Both the position numbers and the translations under genes were made by a program. DNA of 64,000 nt from Acanthaster planci (lineage: Eukaryota; Echinodermata; Asteroidea; Valvatida; Acanthasteridae): positions 790,955 to 854,954 of the forward strand of contig NW_019091409.1 of NCBI RefSeq assembly GCF_001949145.1. Direction: 5' to 3'. Positions 1 to 12,900 of this stretch are shown one piece after another. Each line of letters opens with the position of its first letter. Position 1 is the stretch's first letter. The notes below the pieces were generated by a model that was given only the letters and a program-made list of their open reading frames with translations, had not been told where the DNA came from and ran no database searches.

Positions 1-260
1 AAGCTTCCGAGTGTGTCAGTACATGTTAACCTCAACGGCCAGCCCAAAACCTCACCTGGTAGCTGACAGGAAAATACCTTCAAAACTAATCAAGCCAACA
101 CACGTGAGCCAATAAAGCTCTCCAAATTAATTTTTCAATTTTTTGTTGTACCAAACAAGTATGAGCAGCCAAAACTGCAATTTTTCACCCATGGATGAAA
201 TAGTGTGAATCAGCTTCTGGATCACGCTTGGTTGTCCTGACCAACACACTCTTGTTGGTA

Positions 261-802
261 TTAACCGCTCCCTGCCGGGTGACCCGTTTTCAAGTCCATA
301 GGCTTTATATGCAGAGCCGGGGAGCCGGGAACTGGGACAAAAGAGTTGGGCCTTATAACAAAAGACTGAGCTGCTGGGCTCCAGCCTTGTTTTGAAACAG
401 TATACCATGGTTTGAGGCATTTAGAGCGAACGAATTACCACCGGGACAAAAGCTCTCCACCACCGCAGCGATGAGCCACACAGCACCGCTGTACGCTAAT
501 CTGGCCTCTATTGAGAAGAGCTCAGCAGTGCACTGTGCTGGTTTCGGGAACAAAAGAATCTTATATAAACACCGCACAATCTGGGCTCTTTTTCCAAGGC
601 TGCAGGCCTGGCTGAAATATTCAGGAGTCAATGAATTTTACCTGTCAGCTTTAGAATAGTGCCCAAAGAATCCTTCAGTTTGGTATAAACGGCCATTCAA
701 TGAAATGGTGAATTTTTGAAGAACTTTGAAAACGGAAAATCTTGAAAATGAACCGGCATCTTGTCTTGCTCAAGAAAAATCCACCCGGCAGCAAGTGGTT
801 AA
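261..802. mobile_element. TTAA-bounded piggyBac-like MITE, copy 1
   Basis: Terminal inverted repeats begin TTAACCGCTCCCTGCCGGGT and end ACCCGGCAGCAAGTGGTTAA, with TTAA at both outer edges. The interior (ACAAAAGAGTTGGG, TTTGAAACAGTATACCA, GATGAGC.ACAGCACCGCTG) is shared with the copies at 50212 and 51270. It carries no transposase. Confidence 0.8.
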
Positions 803-2708
803 GACTTGAGCAAAAGATTCATACGCTAATCTATTTTCTCCAAACTGAGTGTGAAATATATGTACGTTTACCTGCATCTCGTGTCGTGTCACAGATGTTG
901 ATGCTGATACCTAGTCAATAAAACCAAACCGTAAGCTGTCCCATCATGCCTTCACACGATATATTGTACATCCTACAGATAACCTTGAGGAGAAAATTGT
1001 ATTTTGTCTTATAGGTACTGGTTATGTAGGCTAGAGGTTCTTACATCTGGCCATGAATTCTTCGGAACTTCTTTGATGCGATTTATATGTATATTCAACT
1101 CTGCAGCATTTAACCATGTTTTCTCGAGTAGCATACATACATTACTCCAAGCTCAAAGTGAGTGCTGATTTTCCTGGTCATAAATGCAAGTCTTGTTTTA
1201 GTGTGCAGGGGCACACACCAGCAAGGTCTGTGGTGCAGAAACCTCTGCAGGGTGGCACCTGTTATAATATAAAAAAAAAGCAACAAATACATTTGGACTC
1301 CATGGAATGAAATTCCAAATCAGCAGACTGGAAACACCACAAAGTGTGTTGCTTTAGAGAATATCATACAGCATCCTTTCCTTACATCTGTGTATATTTT
1401 AAAATTTAGTATTTTTTCATGTGTAATTAACCATTTTTTCCATCAACAGTGACTGTTGAGAGTTAAATGTATCAAAGCATGTATAAGATGCATTTACATG
1501 AAAATGCATGTCACATTATCCAGTACTGTTATTAGGTCTTTGTAAATTATCTTTCACCATTTGTAAGAATAAATATATATATTTATGTAATGGAGACTGG
1601 TCTAACCTTGTACTCATAAAAGATATTTAAGCTAAAAAGGAACCATGAAAAAAAATCTTTTAAATGTTCTCTGAAATATATATAATGTTCATAATAAATG
1701 TAAGGGCTTTGCTTTCAACACTGTCAACATGTTTTCTTTTTTTTAGTTTGGGGGTCTGGAGGTACTAGCCTCCAAAGTACATTTTTATGCATGATTCAAT
1801 CGAGGCATAGAAACATTAAATTACAATTGATTAACCGTTCTATGACTCAGACTAGTAAATCCCTTTACAACATCCATGCAGGTAGAATGCTTTTATTTTA
1901 GCATGTAATGGGGATTAATCGATTTTTTTTTAATTGCATGAGGTATCAGTAGATTAAAGTCAACATTGAAACAACGAGGCATGGCCAGCTTCAGTGGTGC
2001 AGTATGTATGCCAAGGATGCCAGCCAGGTTGCTGTTCAGAGCCTTAAAATTGCGTCCAAAAACTTGAATGTACCTTAAGCCCTGAGATTAGCCCCAATAT
2101 TTAACGTGAAACAAACTTGAAATTAGACTTTCACCTGAAAAACATGGCATCCCTGATATGCACCTGTACTGGTATGCTGTGCATGTGCAGGGTATGCAAA
2201 TACCAACATAAGTATTTCCCTTTTGAGTGTATATGTGTCATGTAAACCCTAACCCATCCAAAATGATTTCTGATTACAGCAGAAGTGTAGGTAGAAACAC
2301 CTGGCCATTTGATGCAAAAGTGTACTGTGATATCACAAAGAAAACCCAACGTTTTAGGCATAAAACCTAGTGTGTACGACTGCAATATACTTGGGGACAT
2401 TTTAAGAAGAAAATACAGTATATTAATTCTATTTTATTTTATGCATCTTTTATTGTTAATTTTGATAACCTAGTTGGACAGATGAAGACGTCTTACCATG
2501 AGAACTATCGGGCTAAACTTGTCTAAAAGAAAAGAGTTCAATACAAATTTTTATCTGCAGCTTTCATAAATGCACACGCCTCCATGTAATAGGCCTATGC
2601 GCTGAGCTGACGATGTCAAGCTTTGTTTAGATGTACAGTTCCCAACGAAGCTTCAGATCTATCATCCTCGCCCGGCTCCCATAGGAAAGTGCGCATGTAA
2701 ACAACGGT

Positions 2709-2762
2709 TGACGTCATCAGCGCATGAGCCTGTTGACACAACATATCAAGACCGTATAAATA
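2709..2762 (+). promoter_or_regulatory. CRE and TATA motifs, possible orphan promoter
   Basis: A perfect CRE palindrome TGACGTCA (2709-2716) lies about 39 bp before TATAAATA (2755-2762) on the plus strand. The spacing suits a regulated promoter starting near 2790. No recognisable coding exon follows within the window. Confidence 0.25.
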
Positions 2763-5700
2763 TCAAGGACCTGAACAAGCATTACTGTGAATAGTTTGCA
2801 CTTGTCTGGATCACACAAGGCATGTATTATACAAATCATTCATGTTATGTTGTGCTGACTGTACTCGACTCTCGTAATGCACTCACTCATCTCAGCAATG
2901 GTCATTGTAGTACCATGTTCGTTGTGATGTATACCCACTGAGCGATATTAAAATCATCCACACTTGTTATCCATGGCTTGTGGTGTCCCAGTTTCTCAGT
3001 CTTGCACTCTTTTCGCCAGTCTGTAAAGCCTGGTTTCCATATCAACGCGAAGAGATGCAGAGAGCATCGCCGATCAGTTTCCCATACGCAGTCGATTGGA
3101 AGCACTTCACATCACAACTCACAACAGGGATGGGGACGGTCATTAAACTTGGTTCAACTTTGCCGGCTGTCTGCATTGAGTCACCAGAGTAGGCCTACAA
3201 AAATACACATGCGGGCATGATGGGTGTAAGATGTCTCTCTCTCATTTGGTACCGCTCATTTTGCTCCATATTAACAACACAAGATGCACCAATTTTCAAC
3301 AAAAAAAGCTGACCGTAAAAAATATCAAACTGGAGTATCAGTTTGGCTTCAAGAGGCGGTATTACCACCTGGGAAAAGGCATGTTATACAAAATTTTTTA
3401 CCAATTTGGATGCCATTTTGTTTAATTTTGTGAAGTGACGTGCTGCAGCATCTCTTCTGCAACTGTCTGCATACTGGCATCTTGTGTGCTGTCAGCGCTC
3501 GTGATGGCAATACAGAAGCCAGGCTCAACCAACTGCATGAGTTCTGGATGCCCCCATCTCTTGTGGCAAGCAAGGTTCTGGTCCTAGTGGGATACTGCAC
3601 AATCTCAGCAAGGAAGTTAACAGCAGCATATTCACATGAAATGATCACCAACCTCCCCCACGTTATCCATACTTGGAAATTGAAGTTTTGATTTGAAGAT
3701 TCCAGTGCTTTTTGCTTGATGTCAGGGTGGTGTCATTCTGCAAAAGGGTCTTGGAAATGGGAATTTATGATAATCTAGGCACTACGCAAGCAAGGGGGCT
3801 GGGCAAGATTGTTTTGAGAAGGTAGCTGTTTCTCCAGACATTAGGTTAGATGGAACTCTGGAACATAAGTCACTATAAGTTTATCTCTGGCAAGTCAAGA
3901 GGAGGACTAAGCTAGTTTTGCTAAAGAAAAGACAAAAGTTACAATTTCAATTATAATTCAGAATAATGTGCAACAGTGATTTATTCAACTCCATATTCAC
4001 AGGATAAAAGTTCTTCAACACACCCATGTGTAATTATTGATTTGGTTGGAATATATCTAATATTTAGTCAAAATCTTATCACAATGTACAAAGTCAAGCT
4101 GCTTCAAGAATAAATCAACGCTTCAATTCTATATTTTAAAATACATATAATGTATCCTCTTTAGTTACATGAAAAAGATAACCAAAAAAATATGTGAATA
4201 AATTAAAAGTAATACCATAGGTTTTGAAGGTTTAGTCACACTCTAATTTAGAAACAATTTATTTGCAAAAGGTACCAGACTGCTGCAGAGCCAATACGGA
4301 AACCTTGATCTCATAACAATGCCAACATTCCCATTTAGGAACACAGGGCATCAGAGGGAAGAAAACCTGACAGCTCAAATAAATTTACTTTAAATACTTT
4401 CTGAATACATAGTGTAACCAGGAGCACAATGAAAAAATGATACAGAGCACACAGACCAGTTCTTGTTGTTTTGTACCGGTTTTGACACCAGCCCTGCAAA
4501 AATACCACCACATCTTATGCTATTCCAAATCAAGTCATGATGATTTTGTTAGTGACACTCAAACTTAACACAAGCAGCTTACATTGTCACATAAGCTGCA
4601 AAAGATTTTATAAAGCACTAAAAGTACCCTGACAGTAATTCAAAGATGAAGCCGAGTTCTAAATCCAACATGCAACTTAAATTAGGACACTTTACAGTGG
4701 GTATCAAGCTAGACTGTAAGATTACTTAGGCTTTTGATCATGAGGTTGCTTGTGAGTGCTCCTACAAAAAACTTGAGCCAGAGCCCAAATCCTTGCAGAC
4801 CTTTGTAGCAGCTCTTGGACACCTGTCATCTGCACATTCAAACCACTGCTTTGGTATCTGTACTTAAGCATGATTCCAGCAACGTCTTGAATTTCACGTA
4901 AGTTGGATTTAGGAAACAAGACTCAACTACGACACAGCTAGAACTCCGTTCAAAATGGAGGGCTAAAAGAAATGTGACTTTAAAAAACCAGATTTGAAAT
5001 TACGGCTGCAGGACCTGACATCGGTAGTCTTTGCTTCCATTCAGATCACAGCAGGAAAACTGCGTGGTGAATCACCAGACCCCCTACAGCTGTCACCAAC
5101 ACAATCACAGTTACCACCTGCTCCTAGACCAACTTAACAAAATGAAATGAGTCTTAGGCTGTGTCCAAATCAGTTGGCTGTGGCTTTGAGTAACATCCTC
5201 ACCAATGGGGAAATGGCTTCAGCCCCAAGCCACAGATTTAAAGTGGCTAATGTGTTATTTCTTGCCGCAGTCATTCCATTCTGATGCAGTCTCAGGGGCT
5301 CGCTGCATACATCACATAAAAGCCCTTTTTATTATTCCAATTTTTACATGGTATATTAACTGAATTGAATGCCTTTGGGTCATAATTTTAGGAAAAACTT
5401 TTGCACATCCAGGCATGACCTCCTTTTTTTCAGTTATACTTTCTGTCAGGTGGTAGAAAGTTGCTATTGTTTTCAGGCCAAAATTGATAAACTACAAAGC
5501 AAAGGTGAGGTAAACCTTGCGAAGTATACAAATTTACTGTCGTCCCAAATGTGTTTTTCGTTTCTTAGCTTTAACTTTCACTTCTGTGTGAAGTATGTGC
5601 GATCCTGTATGCTGCATATTTAAAAATTTTTTAGTTGTTACGAAATGGGCAAGTTGAAAAGCTAATATTATTTTACAAATACTTGAAGATTTCGGGTGAC

Positions 5701-8700
5701 TTTTCACAGTTGGCTGAAGAAAGAGCAACAGAATGTATTTTGTGAGTCCAATATGTACACATACATGTAGAAAAGAAAGGAAAGAAAGCTCAGTTCATGC
5801 TGTATTCATTCACATGAATGTAGGTAAGGCTCAGAAAGACAGTTTTGGCACAACAGACTTGCTCTTGGCAAAGCAGGTCACTTTCCAAAAACATCATCCA
5901 TGCACCCAAGCTAATCAACAGTTATGTGGTACATAAAAGCAACGAGGGAACTGGCCTGGGCCATCCTGAGTACAAGAGTAATGGGGTTAATGACTTTGTT
6001 GAAACTCACGTTTTACATGTATCTAAGCCTTGTCCAAACCTTGAATCTAGTGCTAGGTCTAGATTTGTGCTGGTTGCAGCCACACAGGCATAACCTGACA
6101 GCAGATGTAGCCGCTACACTACAACTCTGTTTTGGACACAGCCCAAGCCTTTACTGTGAACAAAATTCTATTATAGAACTAAATTCTCAGTGTGCACCTC
6201 CAAGGAACTATAGTCTTCACAAACATACATTATCCATTCAAAATGATCAATATACACTATTTTACACTATACAATCTGAATAAATAACACTCTTGTTTTC
6301 ATATAAGGCTCTGTTGTGAAATACCAACTTAAAAGAAGATTGTTGGATCAATTATACAGGTAACAACTGGGAGGAAAAATGAAGGCAGAGCCTTGATTAC
6401 ATTCGAACAGTCTATGTTAAAAATGTGAAAGGCATAGCATGGAGATAACCTCAGCATCAACAGAGATGTAAGAAAATCAATGCAAATATGCAGAAACTTA
6501 AGATTCCCTCAAAATTTCACCCTTTTGTGGCGGGGATTGGAAAAAGGAAAGATATATAGAGCCATTACGATGGCTTTACACTGGAAGCCTTGGCTTCAGT
6601 GTCTACATGAATTTCATCCACACACCACGGTACCAGATAGATGTGCATGTACATTAAGAAGGGTCACCCCGGTCATTGTACAAGCATTTCGCTTACTATT
6701 GTTCAAAACAACAGGCTAAAGGAAAGTTATGTTGAACAATAGTTCACACAAGGCTTTGACAGAGCTGGGATATCCCTGTGAATATTGGGCAAATTTGTGC
6801 TTGTATGATCTCTACTGCACGTTTTTTAGTGATACAAAACTCACGAGTGATACCTAACATCTTGAATGTGCAGTAAAGATCTGTCATGGAAACTACTCTT
6901 GTATAACTTTGTTTGGATTATACATGTATATGTTTCTTATCTCTGCCAAGATTATAACTTCGGTGAAAAATAAGAAAACGGAATTGGACAAGACATGGCA
7001 GGACCACTGAAACACAATTCAGTCATACACACTAAAACCGAACGTGCACTGACCTACAATGTTGCTTAAAGCTGAGGGTTGGCAATGTGTTCACATTCAT
7101 AACATCACAAGAATTCAATGAAAACCCCAAAACTGTCCAAGGAAAATTAGGCTGACCACAGCAATAGAACACAGCCGGGGCGGCTAAGGCTTTGTATTTT
7201 TCCCAACCACAGCTGCTGAACAGAGTAAGTAGAAAACGTTTGAGGTATTTTTCTCAATTCTAAAACCCACAGCTGCCATCAAATTTTCTTACAATAATGT
7301 CAGTTTGAGTGGCTTTCTTTCGCTGTTTGATCACTGGAACAGTCTACGTCCACTGAGAGTTTTCACTAAAACTTTAGCCAACATGTCAAAATCTTGCAAT
7401 GCTTTGTAATGGATTTAGAAGCCATTTAAATTTAAATTTCAGCCATCATCTTGGATAAAATGGTGTGGAGAGACCATTATTCTGTAACTAAGAAATAGCA
7501 TACACATCATTGTCAGATGGAATCAACAAGCAAGACCTCAATACAACAGAATTTGTTGAACTGACTTCATGCAGCAGAGGGGAATGTTGAGTTTTATTTG
7601 TGCAGATTAGCAAATGCAATTATCTACTGAATCGCTAAATTAAACACATTGATCTATGGCCCTATTTTTTTTACATTTTATGTCAAGTTTTTGCTTTCAA
7701 ATTTTCTGCCACTAAAATATTATACATGTATCTGTTTTATTTTTTTCGTCTATCCTTCTTTTCGATTTTCTCCAAATAACAGAATAAGTGCTGAATACAA
7801 AAAACCATTACGACAGGAAAAGACTGTAATTTTAAGCTATCAAACAAATGTCTGATTACTTGCTGGCCAGCAAAGATTGCACAAGCATAAAGCAAACCAA
7901 ATTCAATTTTATTTCTGTTTTGGGGGCTGTTTTATGAATCATGTCTCTCTTGTCATTGGGAAAACCTACCCAGCAGAAGAATTTCAGCAAATTTTTATCA
8001 GCTCACACAAACTGCAGGTCATATAATTTTAACACGCAACAGTTGTACTCAAACGTGACTGACTGGACACGTTCAAGAAACAAGATAATATAAACCGCAG
8101 GTACATTTCTTTTAACAGCACTGTTTCTTCAGCTAAATAGCGTGACGAGCCATGGATCTTACAATCCGAGGGGTGGTTATAAAGCCTACATAGTAAATGA
8201 TCAAGCGACGGCACTGCAGTAACAGGCAAACTATGACAGCCACATGACAATCCTTCACCGGTAAGATGAGGTCCTAAATTTACAGGGTAAAGTGGCCTGA
8301 ATTATAAGCGATAGATATAGTGTCTAAAAGCACTCTACAGGGTTTGGATAGGACCATACTCTTGCACTTAATTACCAGCCACTCGTGTTTTTACAAGTGT
8401 CTTTGATAAAACAATATCGAAACCTTGGAGACTTTCAGACAATATTTCTGTACATCTTATTACTTACAGATTTTTGATGTAAATCAGTTCACTTAGGGGA
8501 CAAAGTGTTCACAACCAAAACCATGGGCTCAAACACCATATATAAATGAACTCTGTATAGAATATGAATGTAAATGCAGCATGTATGTAACCTAAGCAAA
8601 CAAGCACTTGTGTTGGGAACATCTGAGAACCTTTACAAAATGCTGTCGCTTCTGGCATTACTCGCCACACTTTGGGAATTTGGCACCATTCTAATGCTGA

Positions 8701-8775
8701 AAGTGCACAGAGGTAAGGGGGGTGAGCACATTTCGAGGTCGTACATGTAAGTGCTACACATGGTTGCTGGGAAGG

Positions 8776-8781
8776 TTTATT
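8776..8781 (-). terminator. Candidate poly(A) signal of BTBD9
   Basis: AATAAA on the minus strand about 1 kb past the BTBD9 stop codon, and the first I saw downstream. The 3' UTR would include the repeat array at 9000-9770. Confidence 0.3.
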
Positions 8782-8999
8782 GTAAGGCACAGTGCATCGC
8801 TTCCACCAACCATCCACCCTTTGCAGGTGATTCTCCACAATCTCTACTGACTGCCTTTATCCGCTACGCTGGGGGATCTTCCCTCTGCTTTTTTTCTTTT
8901 CCCAGTACCTTGATTTATACATTTGTGCAAAGTGGAAATGGAGGGACGGGCCACGCTTCGCTGATATTTTCTAGGACCAGTTCTTCCATCTAAAGGTAC

Positions 9000-9900
9000 C
9001 TTCACCCTCTGATGGCAGTCTACACAAATGCCCCTGTACAACTGTTGTAGTTGATGGACACCAAAACATTCACAATACCAGTCTCAAGGAACTGGGGATA
9101 CCAAGGGAGTACCTTGGTTGCATCAGGACTTGAATTCAGACTGGAGGTTAAGGGATGGTCTCACTTTAAAAACTGTCCCATACTGGAGGAATGAATACAC
9201 TAGAGCGGGGTAATATGGAGTAGTTACCCTGTGTTGCTGCCTTGCCCACTGCATACTGAACGACTTCCTCCTCAGACAACTGGGTACATGTACTTCACCC
9301 TCGGATGTCAGGGTGCCTCCCTTTCAACTACCTTGAGAAAAGTCTCGGTGCTGGGGGAGGGGAACGATAAGCTCTGATTGGCTGGTGTCCACTGGGGATG
9401 GTTATCCCTGTAGTGTTCTGGAAGCCTTCCTCTTAAGACAGTAGGTAACTGTCCCCTAGTAAACTAGGTGCTACACCCTCTGATTCTTGGTGCCTTCATC
9501 CTCTACACTGGGTGGACTACAGATAACTTCGGCTGGGTTGTTGTTCCCTAGGCTGGTTATCCCAACAGAGCCCTAGATGCCTTACCCCTTGAAAACTGAT
9601 TAACCGTCCATACAGTGTAGCGGGCAAACCTCACCCTTTGATGCTGGGTGTAATCCCCTCCATACAGGGTTGGCCAAGGACAAGTTCGGGAGGCAGGGGT
9701 GTCATTCCCCCAAGGCTCGGTTATCATGTGAGGAAACCCTCCCTCTAGAGATACTGACTGACAACCCTTTCAGATACCTTGATGTAAGTGCCTGTGATGC
9801 AGGGATGAAGGTGCGCTCGGCTGGGGGGACATTCCCTGAGGCTGGCTGTCCCCTCCCGCTGCAGATGCCCCTCCTTCTTCCCTCCCTGTGGGTGTGTCCG
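9000..9900. repeat. Diverged tandem array spanning the BTBD9 stop codon
   Basis: Imperfect units of about 125-165 bp share a GGCTGGTTATCCC-like core (at 9401, 9556, 9719 and 9844) and an ACCCTCTGATGCTGGGTG-like block. The unit at about 9800-9860 lies inside BTBD9 coding exon 10; the rest is 3' UTR. Confidence 0.6.
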
Positions 9901-12900
9901 TTGACTGGGCGGGGCATTCAAAATGAACACAGTGGAATACCTGACAGGTGAATAATTAAATTGATTTGAATGGAAACAGTAAATGCACATGAAAAATTGC
10001 GCAAGTTCGTGACCTTTCAAAAAATGACAGTGGGGAAACAGGTTTTGGCTGAAAGCTGTCATGGTTGCAGTCAGAAACTAGCAAGGACTCAGTGCATTAA
10101 TCTTAACCTCACTCAATAAAACATGATTCTATGTAACTGAAACAGAATCTTGGGGATGGGGTTATCTTATGTGCATAAGCCTTTTGCCGGTTGAATTTGA
10201 ATAAAATCTGGTACACTGAGTTCTTTAAATGCACATGAAAACAACAATAGGAATTCCCCATACTAAAGACACTATTGCTACATCTCGTGATTTGGGGCAA
10301 ACTTTTGGTTAGTAACATATGAGACACCTTGCACCAGTGCACTGCCTTCAATGGATAAGAAGGGCACGAAGGAACCAGTCCATTCTAAAGATAGTGGTGC
10401 TATGCAAAAGCCTGCCCTGAATCATGAAGTATAGCAAGTTAGCTACAGTGTCTTTAGTCAGGGGAATTCAACTTATGTTTATTTGCAATCAGATAACTCA
10501 GTGTACCAATTTTTTATTCAAATTTAACTTACAAAAGGTTTATTACCGTCCTGTGTTGAAACCTTAGACACATTGTGCCTAGCTAAATTCTGTATGTTCA
10601 CTTAGGAGGTTGCATCTAACATGAACAGTTTATAACTAGTTCAGTGCACACCAAAAATAGACGACAACAGAAGCTGCTAACCGGGGTAACTCAACAATCT
10701 AATGTAATTCAGGGGATAAAAACATCATTTCTCAGAAAGGAAGCATATTTCTTTTACTAAACATACTTGCTTCCAAATTCAAAACTGTGCAAGTTATGAC
10801 ACTGTGCAGCTATGGTATTTTTAATAATTTTTCCAACAGAGGAAAGTTGTTGGACCTAAAGATGAATTTTGGTTCCTAAAAAATTGCCTTTTGTAGGGCA
10901 CGTGACCTGAACAGTCAGAGTCAGGTTTACTGTGAAGACTTACTTCGTTTGCTGTGTTCCGAGTGCCAACAATCCTGACAAATGTCACAGCTTGCTTAGG
11001 GAATTTCAGGTACTGCCAGGACCTGAGACAAAGCAAAACAATGATAACTCAACATGAAGCTACTCTCTTGGTTTCATATAAACTTATACTTTTATTACCA
11101 CTCGTATAAATACGACAGATGGTCTCTCCACTTCAAAACCATAGGTATTTGCACCACCGAATTCAGTTACTGTGGGCATGTCCAATATCATACAGCACTT
11201 GTAGACTGATCCAATGATATGAATTAGAGAACATTACTTTTTAAACCATGCTCATGTGCAGATGTGCAGGTCATACGCATGTGTAAAGTTACTCCTTTAC
11301 CAACAGGGCGTTTCCACAACTTGCCAAAATACATGCGCACCTGAAGTTTAGAATGTGGCGCCACTGAAGTAATTGTGAGTCGTTGGACAAGTCTATAAGG
11401 TTATACAACACAGCTCTGTATGCTGGCAAGAGCAGAAGCCCAGATGAGTCAAAGAACGGCTCACGGTACATGTATTAGTTCAGTGATAACTGGTGGGCTG
11501 AGCCTCGTGCAAAGCATTTTTTAGCTTACTGTTCCCATGAGCGATGAATTCTTCTTCAAGCTTGGCCACTCACCTGCACGCTTCTTTGGTCCTATCAGCT
11601 ACCTTCATCCAGGTACTCTGGTCGGTGGATACCTCGACATAGTAGCTATAGGTCCTGGCATCGCAGTCCCACAACAGCATTCTACAACAGCAAAACCATT
11701 TACTCAAAGGTTTGTATCAAAGTTCTAGTCGAGCCCAACACAATTCCAGTCACAATTAAAAGGAAACTACATGTAATTGTCTCAGGGACAAGTCAACGTT
11801 GTGGTCAAGTCCACTATCTTCTGAGATCTACTTTGAGTCTGAGTACTAGTCTAAAAGTATATGGGGGGGCACATGGCCTTGTGGTTAGGGTTTGTAGCTT
11901 CTGATCATAGGGTCAGGGGTTCGAATCTGGTGGCAGCATGTTGTGATCATGGGCAAGTCACTTTACCCCTATGTGCCTCTCTCCACCCAGGAGTAAATGG
12001 GCACCTGTGAGGGCAGATTTGGTTATGTTAGCTGTGTGCGCCTGATAAGGCAACATCAGCTAGTATACTCCCCAGGGAGCTGAGATGGTTTCAGAATTGT
12101 TCAGTTGTTGTGAGCCCAATGTGCAGGGATAATGATAACACAGCGGCTTGAGCATCAGTTGTGATGGATATGTACGCTATATAAGAATCTGCTTTTATTA
12201 TTATTATTAAAAATACGAGTTTTAGCCCTTCCATAAACTGCACCAAGCATGCATAAACCTGCGAACCTACACGATAAGCTCACTACACGATAAGTTCACA
12301 CTAAAGGACTGTCGTTTCCATGTAAAAGCAGGCCCTCTCTTGTTCTTGCTCAGAGCCTATAGTGACACAATAGTTATTCTAAGTGTAGCCTTTTGCCAAA
12401 AATATCTCAACATGCTTTAGAAGGAATCAAAAGTACTTAAAAACTATCGTGACTATGGAGAGCAGAAAGGTAACGAAAATACATCATATCAATGGAACAA
12501 AAGCAAAACAGTCATTTATGGTTGGACTTGTGTTGGACTCTTTTGGCCTGCGTCTGAGTCCCAAAAACATCAAAAGTGGACTGGAGTCCGAACGCGAGTC
12601 TGAGTCTGGACTCCGGTCCTCAAAATCTTAAAATAAACCATTTGCAGTTTATAGGAACTGTTTGTAATTTGCCCTGCTGTACCATGTTCTGGTACAGCAG
12701 GGCTAAAATCTATGTTCCATCCATCCAGCTGATACATGATAGGATCTGCAAGAATCCTTCACATGGTAAACTTTGTCATTTGGGTGCATAATAACCTTCA
12801 AATTAATATGGACGCACTCTTGTTTTCAGATATGTTACATTTACTATTCTAGGTTGTCTGGAGGTTGTCTGGAATCACAAATTTAAAAGTTTTGAAAACT

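Larger units (their letters stand above)
1..9769. other. Non-coding region downstream of BTBD9
   Basis: No ORF here resembles a known protein and none exceeds about 120 codons. Apart from the MITE at 261-802, the CRE/TATA pair at 2709 and the repeat array from 9000, I see only AT-rich sequence. The part nearest 9769 is probably BTBD9 3' UTR. Confidence 0.6.

Noticed and set aside
3349-3691. Overlapping ORFs of 80-100 codons on both strands, possibly a transposase fragment
   Set aside because: I could not recognise any family, motif or inverted ends, so no call is supported.
4722-4919. Minus-strand ORF of 65 codons with fairly normal amino-acid composition
   Set aside because: No similarity recognised and no convincing splice sites linking it to another exon.
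9670-9951. Plus-strand ORF of 93 codons at the BTBD9 3' end
   Set aside because: It is antisense to BTBD9 exon 10 (VFHCVHFECP on the minus strand) and its content comes from the repeat array.
11862-12210. tRNA gene suggested by A and B boxes
   Set aside because: No cloverleaf can be folded, and the long body with (TTA)n tail and a second copy at 34812 show a SINE.
12671-12703. microRNA precursor
   Set aside because: The stem is only 14 bp and the flanks do not pair well enough to extend it to the 22 bp or more needed.
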